Source: Panorpa germanica (taxonomy: Eukaryota; Arthropoda; Insecta; Mecoptera; Panorpidae). From it: a DNA stretch of 64,000 nucleotides. Positions 47,496 through 58,482 of this stretch are shown piece by piece. The notes below the pieces were generated by a model. It made no database searches and was not told where the DNA came from. It saw nothing but the letters and a program-made list of their open reading frames with translations. The stretch is taken from positions 12,257,740-12,321,739 of the forward strand of contig OY783215.1 of NCBI GenBank assembly GCA_963678705.1, written 5' to 3'. Position 1 is the stretch's first letter. Each line of letters opens with the position of its first letter. Made by a program: the position numbers and the translations under genes.

Positions 47496-49029
47496 CACAA
47501 TTTCTTAAAAATGTAATCATATGTAGACTATTGATGTAGATGATAATATTTCTTAATTATTAGCATATTCATTAAATCATATTTTATATTTATTATCTTA
47601 TTTTATAACACTATAAGTATATCACCCTCTATCACTTCCTAACTTGTTACTCTCAATACCAACGGCTTCCGTCGTGATTTTACATGCTACATATCATCCA
47701 CGTCTGTGCAACAGGCAAGGCACGGTGCTGTCGCAGTCTGATAGAATATGAAGCGAGATTATTTAAGGCGCTAATATTTAAATTAAAAAAATTACTTACA
47801 CATGTGTTAGAAAATGATAGTGGTGCCGTCTTATGGCAAATGCAAACTAGAGCACGATTTTCTTAGGTTTCAATGTTTCCTTAAGTACCGGCTAAACCAG
47901 TTCATATATTTTCATTCATACCTTAACGTTTTTTTGACATATTGGAATCGCATCAGTCCGTATCACAACTTCTTCCAGCAAATGTTGGAGTCACACTGAA
48001 TTGGTCGATTCATTAAGTAACGATTTAGTCTTAAAGGAAACATGTCGCAAGTGTGTACATCCTCATATATAAATCCATAAGACACGAACACTGGACTATC
48101 CGGACAGTTCAAGACCACGGGACAATAATCTGTCAACGTTATTATAATCCTACTAACTAATCTAGGTTGATGCACTTAAATACAATAATTAATATAGTAT
48201 AACAAAGCACATAAATTAGCACAGCATTTCCGTCAGATACTAACTAACCTTTGTATTGACAAGTTTTATTGGAAATAGATAACAAAGACTTTCACATTGT
48301 TTGTCGCAATTCCAGGATACTCCCATTTTAAAAGACAACTCTATTTATACGGAATTTGCAAGCTTGAATATCTTATCTCTCAAGTAAAATATTTGTTTAA
48401 TTTATATTGTATTTGTAATATTGGTTTCTGCGCACATAACCTGCAATATTCTTACTAATAATATAATTTATGTTGCATTTCTGTTATCATGCAAATCGTA
48501 TTTTATGTCCATTTAATGTTATTACAAAAGATATTTTTTCCAATCATAATTTACACCACACATTTTATAATAAACAAGATTTTTTAGTAGTGGGCGAAAT
48601 CAGAAATACCAAAGTATAGTTACTATATTTAAACATCACCTGGAAGAAATTATTGCGCATGCGCTTATTATTAAACTAAACGTACTTCAAAACAAGTTCA
48701 TAAATAATATATCAGACTTATAAATGTAATAAATTAAATGAATAATATTTAATTATATTTCTATCTTAAAGTAGATAAATAATATCACTTAATAACTTTT
48801 TAGGTCTGTGTTTTCAAATTTGATTCATTTATATGTTGCCTGTCATGATTATATCTCGCTGTTAATAAATGATAGCAGGTTAAATATTTTCTGGCAAATA
48901 GTTGTGTGATATCGACATCCGAGACATGACCAGTGCCGCATCAACCTCAAGAGTCAAGCCATTTTTAAGTAAAACGCCGTTACTGATTAATGAGGCTTCA
49001 AGATAAAGTTTAGTTATATAATAGTTGAA
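47496..49029. other. AT-rich non-coding DNA
   Basis: No supported gene. Contains one perfect GCGCATGCGC palindrome (48655). Confidence 0.45.
48655..48664. promoter_or_regulatory. GCGCATGCGC palindrome (NRF-1-like site)
   Basis: A perfect match to the core consensus of the NRF-1/Erect-wing transcription factor family, in very AT-rich surroundings. The context ATTATTGCGCATGCGC is shared, inverted, with 57547-57556. A common repeat is therefore as likely as a binding site. Confidence 0.3.
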
Positions 49030-49220
49030 TACGACACAGTGGCGAGAGCATTGATATGAGATGATAACTGATGTATCTTTGCGTTCGAGCACTGGATCAT
49101 AGTTATATTTTCTGGGTTTCGTTGTTATCAAGTAAAATTGATTTTCTACCTACATAATCTAATCAGGCACGACACCACAAAATTTGCTAGCATAGAAGTA
49201 CATAAGACTCAGCATAAGAA
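49030..49220 (+). repeat. tRNA-derived SINE copy, family 1
   Basis: The head ACACAGTGGCGAGAGCATTG, a degraded B box (TGCGTTCGAGCACTGG), ATATTTTCTGGGTTTCG, GTTATCAAG, GGCACGACACCACAAAA and GACTCAGCATAAG give the most complete family 1 order in the window. Confidence 0.55.
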
Positions 49221-49381
49221 ATTAAAAACAAAATACTTCAAATTGTATGAATTGGTAATAATGATAATGAGCGATTTATTAGAGACCTCTCAAAGTTGAT
49301 GCCTAAAGTGTGGATCCTCAGGTGATAACGGTTTTGAATAATCACCTATTTTTTCGCCATTAGGTAGGACGCTCAGAGTTA

Positions 49382-49754
49382 TGGGAGGCAGTGAAACGGC
49401 ACGATTTCAGATCTTGCTAGCGGGATTGTTGAGAGTGGGGGATTTGACCTTGTGTGTCTTGACAGCCGCAAGTGTCCCAGTTAACAATTTGGTGAAGTGT
49501 TCTTTTTTGTGGTGTTTCTATCACTATTGCCCTTCAATTATAGTTCGCATCAACTTTATCTTCATTTGTATTCCGAGAGATGGAGTGGTTTTACCATTTG
49601 TAGCCGATAAAATAGACATTTTATATGAACGGCTGTGAGTAACTGAAATGTAAATTAACTTTTTCATGTTTTAATTTCCACTATTATACATCAATTCTAC
49701 AATCTCTAAATTTTGTCATTTTTTTTAAATCGTGCCGTTTTACTGCTTCACCCT
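49382..49754. mobile_element. MITE with CAGTRAAACGGCACGAT inverted ends
   Basis: The left GCAGTGAAACGGCACGATTT (49388-49407) and the inverted right GCAGTAAAACGGCACGATTT (49727-49746) differ at one position. A GGG/CCC extends the match outward. The 373-bp interior is non-coding. The 85-codon ORF starting at 49381 runs through the element and is not a gene. The ends resemble hAT termini, but no matching 8-bp flanks are seen. Confidence 0.65.
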
Positions 49755-52035
49755 GTGCGACGCAGAAATTTTATGTTTATTGAAATTATATTAAATAAGT
49801 GTTTGATACCCCAGTGCGTGATTCTTGCTCCTGCGCAATGATCTGCCACTGTCAACGACTTAGAGAAATTATTACTTGACCGTGTTTTTGTATCAGTTAC
49901 CTTAAAACAAGTAATGTTGCAGATTTATTGAAAGACATGTTGTTCTGCCATTCCTAACACGATGACTGCCGACTGCCGTCCCGAGTTGTGAGACCGATTA
50001 TCCGGACATGTAAAATATCCGGACTCTAATAAAGACTGGAATAAGTAGATCAATATAACACTGATCTATAGTGGATTGTAATATACTGATGCATTGATAG
50101 TGCTGTACAAGGTAAAACAAACAATTCATGAAGATAAACAGAAATGTAACTAAATTATGTTGTACAGGTAGTCGTACAGTTGCCGATTGCGTTGATGCTT
50201 GCAGCTACACTGTAAAAAAAATTGGTTGAAAAAGTAATGTAGACGACTCTCTTTTTTAGTCTAAGGCTGCACTGCGAAAAATATTAGCGCAAAAAAAATA
50301 AAGAAATTAAGCAAACCGTCAGTCTTACATAATTTATTGTTACTTTTATTTCAATTAACGATTTAGCCACCCATACAACAGTTCTTAAATCAAAAATCAG
50401 TTAATTCTTGTAAAAACATGCATATGAAAATAATTTCCATTATTCTGATTTTCTACGAATTCGTTTCGAGTTCTTTTTCATCTTTAATATTTATGGCCTG
50501 ATAACTAATTAAAGGTTTTTACACGTGAAACAACGATTCTTAATTAATAAAGTTCATTCACTGGTTGATTGTGTTTAATAGCCGTGCTAAATTGAGGTTA
50601 ATGATGTTCAATATTTGTTAAAATTTGATTGATTATGTAACGATCCCATAAAGGGAATTATCTTTACTTTAAGTTTTTTATAAACACAGTTAAAACACAA
50701 ATTACTTGCTTTTAAGTAGGCACCGCACCAATCTTTCTTAAGTGGGATTATATGTAGAATTGCAGAAGATGTTTAAAGAATTTTTACTTAAAATTTTTAA
50801 AGCTGCTGCAGTCGATCTCCTGGGGGTTCTCTAAAAAAACGGTGAGAATGATATCTCCGGATTAGATTATCTAAAATTAAAAAAGACTTCGTTTATATAA
50901 GGTATTTTATATAATCTAGTATTTGATCGAAGGAAGAAGCAAAATATTAATTTTTAACAAAATGGCGGCTTCTCAAAAAGGAAATTCAATTTTTCATGAG
51001 AATTTTGGTCTTAACATGTAAAATATTTATCGGTAAGAAAAATCCTTCGATATAATTACTAAAAATATATTTATAAATCTTGTGTTACCAAGAAATCTTG
51101 CGCACTGACTATAAAAACACAGTTTTGAACAAAATCTTTCGTAGTTTCAAAAGCACTTTACACATGTACAGGTCCCGAAACAATTACATCCTTAGCCTGA
51201 GCTTACTACTGTGTATTCCTTCTAATGATAAAGCAAACAAAGCAAAATAACTTGGTAATGGTCTTATCAAATTGCAGTAGACTAATATCACGAAAAATCA
51301 AGTTGACTTTGTTTCACAACTATTTCGCCATCTATGTTACAATAGAGCAAGTTCTACGTTATCAAACTAAAGTTCTATGAATAGTAAATATTAGCTGTCA
51401 CAGTAATAAAACAATTCACAATTTCCTCGTATTTATTAGCGATTAGTTGAACTCGTATCAGATTAGCAGTGAACATAATACCAACATAGAACTCTTACTA
51501 GATTATGGTAATTTTTATTAGCCTTTTTATCGTACAAAACAATTACATTATTTTATACGTTTATTTACACTGGTTTAACTAAGATATTCTCATTTGATAA
51601 CGTCTGTATTCACTGTACTGTGATTAATACCTTATGCAAATAACCTGCGCTAAGCTGCATTGCGCATGCGTACTTATTATACAAATGTACCTGTCCGTAA
51701 AGTGATTATAGATGAATAAGAACGTAAATAAAACAAATGAAATGTATAAATAACAATTTACTCTTCGTAAGACGTACATACGAGTCACAAGTATGTTGAT
51801 TGTCACGCCATTATCGGGTTGAGCCACGCAGATTCCTTTCCTTATAAAAAATATTTTTGTGTGGATGTGCTCTTCGCGCATTGCTCGGTGCATCGGGTGC
51901 ATTCGGTGCACCTGTACGTAGGCTTGGAGTGACATTCTTTCACTTGAGTATTTCGAGTGAATAATAATTACACTGCAAGCTTATTTAAACGAATTTCGAC
52001 TGGACTGAACCCTCGGTACCTAAACGGACGGTAAT
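49755..52035. other. AT-rich non-coding DNA
   Basis: No supported gene. GCGCATGCG occurs at 51662. The 103-codon minus ORF 51624-51935 has no recognisable motif. Confidence 0.4.
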
Positions 52036-52245
52036 GAATCTCGCACACTGCAAGCGACAAAGCCGTCCGAATACGGACGTTACATAGTTCTCACACTGTC
52101 GATAGCGAATTTTAACCAATCGAATACATGCTACAACGCTAAACCCTATTCGAACAATTAATCCGATAAAAATTAAAGTAAAAGTTTGATCTCATGATAA
52201 AGTATGTTAGTGCAAAACAACTACGCTTGCAGTGTGCGACGGGTC
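52036..52245. mobile_element. Candidate small element with TCGCACACTGCAAGCG inverted repeat
   Basis: TCGCACACTGCAAGCG (52041-52056) has an exact reverse complement at 52224-52239. A further CTCACACTG copy lies at about 52092. The outer boundaries are not fixed and no target duplication was found. Confidence 0.45.
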
Positions 52246-52358
52246 TTGTGTACGGGATTGATATACGATTTTGGAAATACTTTGTATTTAAAACAAAAAT
52301 GATTCTAAACTTTAAAAGATATCCTAAAGCACAACTACCCGACATGATGTAAGACAAA

Positions 52359-52947
52359 ATGGGCTTGTGTCCTCATTTTTTAGTGGTTGATTTTTCAATT
52401 GTTGATTGAAATTGATGTTAATAAATGTGTATTGGCGTGTCTATTTTATTAAATATCTAAATGTTGACGGAGATATAGCAATGAAAAATTTGAATTGTAA
52501 TTTTAGCGCTAGAAATGGTCGGACATATTTGTATGACGTGAAATGCATTTTAACGTCAGTTATTTATTGAGTAGGTCAGTGCTGTGGTAATGTTTACTAG
52601 CTGTTGGTAGTCGAAATAATCAAGTCAAGTCAAAGAATAATAAGTTTTTATTTTATTTAACCCTGCTAAGGCAGACACAATATTGAAATTTGATTGTTCC
52701 TTGAAATAGCTGTAAATAATATTTGATATTTTGATATATAAATACTTATAGCAGAGATTTATAAGCTATAAGGTTGGCAGCGGTTGTGATATCACATGCA
52801 TTTGGAATGTGTACAACGTTGAATCCCTTTAATAATTAAAGAGACAAAATGACTTTTTGATGAATTGGACATTTGAGGTTCTAGAAATCCACTTTCTCAA
52901 TATATAGTGCACTTTTATAGAAATTAAGACATAGGACACAAGCCCAT
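52359..52947. mobile_element. MITE with ATGGGCTTGTGTCCT inverted ends, copy 2
   Basis: Colinear with 20667-21288 from end to end with scattered substitutions and a deletion near position 500 of the element. Shared internal words include TTCAATTGTTGATTGAAATT, CGTTGAATCCCTTTAATAAT and CTGCTAAGGCAGACA. It lies about 110 bp from the candidate element at 52036. Confidence 0.75.
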
Positions 52948-54031
52948 TAATGTACCACTGCGTAATCAGTTTGACCATGTCAAATACGCTAAACGAGACG
53001 AGCCCTTACACTACTTTCTTATTATAGTTATGTAAATTGTAAGAAGTACTTCTGCATAACACATGATATACCTTCAACAATGAGTACATATTTGTCATAT
53101 TTATAGGTTTTTTAAAAGAGGCGTAGCTCCTCTAGTGTATGTATTTAACTCAGTTCAGTTCACTTCAGTTAAACTCATTTCTAATTATGCTCACGTAAAT
53201 CTTGACACATTTACAAGCCACATTTAACATTTATATAATCTACGAGCACAATTTCTATGTAATAATTTAAACAACATGTATTTTTACATGTAATAAAGTA
53301 AAATGCATATAAAGTAATAAAATTCAATTACAAGATTAGCAATAATAAATTCAATTCAGATAGCTTGTACAGTGCACCACAATATATATAATAATATATA
53401 AATCTTAGGTAGAGTAAGCCTGCGGAGAGGTAAAAACAGCGCGGATCTTTGCACATTCGTTAATGGGTAGTATCAACAGAAAGAAATGATAAAATAGTGA
53501 ATTTTGAATAAACATCGTCTTCAATAATTGGTTAATGAATGTTCCAAATATGATCGATCAGCATAAATCAAGCTATATTCTTGAATGACCATTGGAAATA
53601 ATTCGGTCGACTCGGAAGGTATACTACGCTATAAAGATGATACATTGTAAAATTCACGTAATCACGTAAATTTCAATTCATTTTTATAATTCTACAAAAT
53701 TATGAAATTTTTATGTATGTACGAGTATAATTATTACTTGTAACTGCTTGTTGCTTTCTGTATTACCAAACCATATTATTACAATCATTTCCATTGGACT
53801 GACTGTAATGAACAACCAACCGATAGAATCATTCCAATCGAATGATTCCAGAACAATTTGAACAAAAAAAAACAAAGCATTCATCAATTTAAATTGTAAA
53901 AAACGGCAAACGGTATTGTGAATAAACTAGAATCAAAAGCGATCAGAGATCTGTGGAACAACGTGTGAATTACATCGGAAGACTGACTTTACTGTTTATC
54001 CTTATCAGTCTGATTGTTCGCGTGTACCTAC
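52948..54031. other. AT-rich non-coding DNA
   Basis: No supported gene. The short direct repeat CAGTTCA/CAGTT sits near 53150. Confidence 0.45.
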
Positions 54032-54117
54032 AAGGCCTGGATCGCACTGCGGAATAATTCCGCGAATGTTAGTATATAGAATTAAAAACGCACGAAATTA
54101 TTCCGCAGTTGGGCCTA
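54032..54117. mobile_element. 86-bp fold-back element
   Basis: CTGCGGAATAATTCCGCG on the left faces the reverse complement of CTGCGGAATAATTTCGTGCG on the right, with GGCC outside both arms. An extra ATCGCA lies in the left arm. The interior spacer is about 25 bases. Confidence 0.5.
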
Positions 54118-57100
54118 TAAATAAAGAATGCATATATCTGTATGGTAATGTTCAATTGATTTAAATATCAATTTTTGTTATTAGCTTCATAGCTCTTTTG
54201 AAGAAGATAATAAAACATATCCGGGTTGAGATAGAGAGCATTTAAATATTTCTAAATACAGTAATCCTGTAAATCCTTTAATCCTTCTTTCTATGAACTA
54301 CCTTTAATAAAAACTTGACATTATTATTTGCCTTTTCAATTTGTTACCTTCTAATCAACATAAGAATTTCCATTTTTCTATCAACTTATCTTCTTTTTCT
54401 TCTTTTTCAAATGTCTTTTTATTTTTTAAGTTAAGTTCTAGTACGAATGGAATTTCTATCGTTTTATTGATACATTAATTTGCATATTGAATAAAAGCTC
54501 CACCGTTACGTTACATATCGATTAAATCAAATTCATCAATCAAGAAATAAATCAGTGTTTTTCTGAATAAAATTATAAAATCTTGTTTTAAAATTTGCAG
54601 ATCAATAAGATTAATCAAATACCGTAAAAGTAATATTGACACTAAGTAGATGGACAGGATATGGCAAATGGATTTATTGCAAATTTAATCATTTTTATAG
54701 TCCGAGGAACATACTAGATAAGTAATTCGTCTTATGACAATCTAAAGCTATATTGACCAAGCTGATAAACAATCTTCAATAAAAGAAAACTACACTACGT
54801 CAGTGAAAAGATATTTTATATGAATTTCTATATAATTTGATATAAAAGATTTTTTTACAGATTACAGCACATTTATCGCTTTATAATTATTGTAATATTA
54901 AACCAATGAAGATGTAAAAGCAGGTTCAAACATCTCCCTCCATTAACAATTATTATGATAATGAAATTAACTTTTAAGTTCTTAATTCCCATCTCTATGA
55001 TGTTTTTATGGGCGTACACAAAGGGTGACAGAGATAAAGAATAAATTCTCGTATTATCTTATTTCTTGATTTGATAAAATCAGATATAAACTTGTATTTA
55101 CTTTACAACTCAATTACAATAACTTAAAGAAGCCTTTTTATAGCTTGGTTTGAATATATTAAAAACCTTTTCATAATAATATAATAGATTCAGCTCTTAC
55201 TTATTTTAATAGAATGCACATTGATAAACATATAGAAGAAGAAGAAGAGTTTATGAATAAGATGTGGTATTTAGTTGTGTAAATGAAGGTTTAATGTTTT
55301 GAAAGATATAACTAATTCGATATATTCACTTAATGGTGAATCGACCTTATTGAACACGACATTTACTATAGTATAGCTATACGCACCATCTGATCTTATG
55401 CGAGTTGCTGTCATGTGCGATATGGTCAGTAGCTGTCCATCTGTCACTGTCACTGTCCTTTCCCCACCACGTCACAATGCAGCAGGACGTTAGCACACAA
55501 CATAATTCACAGCAGCTACTCATCATCGTGAGACCGATCGATGTCAGTGGAGGGGCTGATCAGCCATTATCAGTCAGTAACTGTCTACTATCAGGTCAGC
55601 AGCTCGCACCAAGCAACCACCGAGTCACATGGCATGCGCTAATTTAGGTTTGATATTTGTGTGCATCTAAATATGTTATATTAATCGTAGTCTAGCTTAT
55701 GGATAGCATCGGACGCATTAGATGTGTCGTCTTAAACGTATAACCTTGGACAGTTGGTAATTTGCTTCTAAATTCTATTCAACGCTGACTTAGTGGTGCG
55801 CCACCCACGATGAACAAGAAAAACCCATTCACTCTTTCACAGCACTAATATATAGTTGTTTGAATACCACGAAGTTAGTAACAAGAAACAAGCAATTACA
55901 AGTCAGACAACTTAAAAAAGAGAAGATGTTTAAATATTTGTATATTGTTAGAAATGTCATACCCATGCTAAAACAAACACAACCCAAGTAACGAGTAGCT
56001 GCTATTTGCCGAGAAAGAAGTAATCGCCTCTTCTTGTTCTAGTCTTGATAAAACAAAATGTCAGAGAATGTTGTCAATGGAAATACTCAAGTTAAAATAA
56101 ATACCAACTTGTTGTAAATTTAATGTAATAACAGTGTATGAATCGAATAAATTAAAATTTGACAACTTGTAATATCCATATTTGTCGTAATTGTAGGTTT
56201 CTCTTAAACCTACTTAATGTAACACTAAATTGCCCTCTACATGGAATAATTATATATTATTAAAATATTAAAATATTTACTGTTAAAGGTGTATCCTTCG
56301 GAGTTATTTAAATGATTACAGATTATATGGTTCAATATATTGAAACTTAATTAGACCATCAAAAATCAATAAAGTGTCCTTCCAACAACTCTCTCTCTCT
56401 CTCTATTCAAATATGGATGTAATATCAAGATTAATTATCATCAGTGTTTAACTTTGTTCTATTTTACGTAAATGTGTATTTCGTTGTTTTAATTTCCTTT
56501 CTCACAGTTCTCATAGTGCATTAACTTTAATTACCTGTAATTAGCAATTAAATGTGTTTACCTTGCAATTAATTTAATGAAAGAAACTTTTGCTGAAAGT
56601 GTCACAATTTCTATGTTAACAAAATAAATTACTTAATTATTATCAAGTGGTATACATAGTGAAGGTGCAATTATATTTATAGATGCATCAAAATTATATA
56701 TTTATGAATTTCTCTGAAGTGGACTTTCTTACTCTATCAGGCCTTCGTGGCTATCGCAGAGGGTTATTGGACTATTAATAAGTATTATTATACTTATTTA
56801 CGAGTATATCTTCATAATTACAAAATGAATCGGATGTCGGTGTAGTTTTGTTCATTTTTTTGTTTCTAAATTCAAGTTTTCTAATTATGTTTTTTTTCTC
56901 TCTTTTCTTTATTAAATTGGTAGCAGGTTGATACATCCGATATGGATAATTTATTGTTAGTAATATTATCATAAACAGTAGTCTAGCTCTAGCTCTGGAT
57001 TATTAATATTAGGTACGGAGATACCGGTCCAGCAATACCACTAGTTACCTGTCATTAATCCTGCAGTTAATAGTCTAAGATAAATCTACATACATACAGC

Positions 57101-58158
57101 CTTTAAGTCTTTGATCTAATTATTTTGATGATCATTTTTTTTAGGTTAATTAATAAAGTATGTGTTTTAATTATTATCATATTACGTTCTTTGCTTTTGC
57201 ATCCGTGAAGGATGAAATTGCACCTTGGAATTCGCTCGTGTAAATCCAGCTTAACATTAAGACTTACAAAAGTGTTGTAGCAAGTGTTTGATAAATATTT
57301 AAATTACCTAAAGGTTTTTCTTAGCTTTCTTTTTAGAATTCTAAATAACTAACAACACTATCTATCTGCCTTACTAGATCTATCTTGTTTTAATTAATAA
57401 ATTAGGTGAGAAATACCTAATAGATAGTCACCTACAAACCGGATATTCAGAAGCCGACCAGCTCAAGTAGTCTAGTGACTTAATAAATACAGTTTCATAA
57501 AACGAATTAAAAAGAACACATAAACAGTGACCAAACGCGAACGCGAGCGCATGCGCAATAATTTAACTCAAGGTTGGAAGAATAACGTTTTTAAACATTT
57601 TTAATTACAATTCTAATATATTATGACTATTACTAAAATGAGACCACTAAAATATATTATTATTTTTTAATTGCTAAAATTTAATTTACTCGTACTTTAA
57701 ATCGTGACCAAAACAATTTAATGGTTTAAATCAGAGATGTCAAAGCTTTTAGAGCAACCTGTTCAAGTTTATTTTGGTATTGAATTGAATACAATAAATA
57801 GTCGATGTAGAAAATCAAGAATTGTGATTGAATGCGAAAAATTGACGCAAATGAATTTTATATATAACCTTATAAATGGAAAATATATTTAGACAAGTTG
57901 TAAAACGTTGAAAAACCTTTTAAATGATGTATAATTTGTTTATATACTATAATGAATTTAAGAGATAAGTGAAAAATTGTAAACACTGTAAACAATTGTA
58001 AACATTCACTGTCATAGGCAGATATACAAAAAAATGATGTATGCATAAATTGTAGAAAATTGATTCCTCTATCAGATTGAATATAACTATTTTTATCTTA
58101 GCACTCACCGGTAAGGAAATATTGCAACAAAGACGTTTTAAGCCACCATTTTTTCAAG
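54118..58158. other. AT-rich non-coding DNA with one G+C-richer block
   Basis: The block at 55390-55640 is richer in G+C, with three TCAGT words, tandem TGTCACTG and many CAG/CAC words. It could be a promoter or first exon, but no frame is convincing. GCGCATGCGC lies at 57547 and a CT run at 56388. The rest is AT-rich. Confidence 0.35.
57547..57556. promoter_or_regulatory. GCGCATGCGC palindrome (NRF-1-like site)
   Basis: A perfect palindromic core preceded by CGAACGCGA, a local CpG cluster in AT-rich DNA. Shares GCGCATGCGCAATAATTT with the reverse complement of the 48655 site. Confidence 0.3.
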
Positions 58159-58482
58159 ATGGACGTCAATGAGAAAATTGACGCCGATAAAATAATCACA
58201 AAAGATTATTTACCAATGTTTTCGCGTTTTGCCGAAATTTCTGGAGAGTTGTGCCAAAACTATAAAGGTTTATTTCACAATTTAACATAAGTTTATACTT
58301 TTTCTTTCTGTACCGTAGGTTGGCAAACTGTGGTTTAAATATTAAAAAAATATGAGAGGAAACAGATCCCGCAGAGAAGATGAATGTGACACTAGCCAAA
58401 GTAATGGGCGAATTAACCCGTAGACCCGAGAGTATCAGAAGTTGTTAATGATGAAATGAACAGTTTAGGAGTTATAGGATAA
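58159..58482 (+). pseudogene. Coding-like remnant of an unrecognised protein
   Basis: An ATG preceded by TTCAAG opens MDVNEKIDADKIITKDYLP and then MFSRFAEISGELCQNYKGLF, ending at a stop at 58288. Composition is far less AT-driven than neighbouring ORFs. A pyrimidine-rich tract then ends in ACCGTAG (58318), like a 3' splice site. Beyond it EKMNVTLAKVMGELTR (frame 3) and SEVVNDEMNSLGVIG-stop (frame 1) look protein-like but lie in different frames with a stop between. A possible 51-nt intron (58268-58318) does not restore one frame. Either a decayed gene copy or chance; I recognise no family. Confidence 0.3.
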
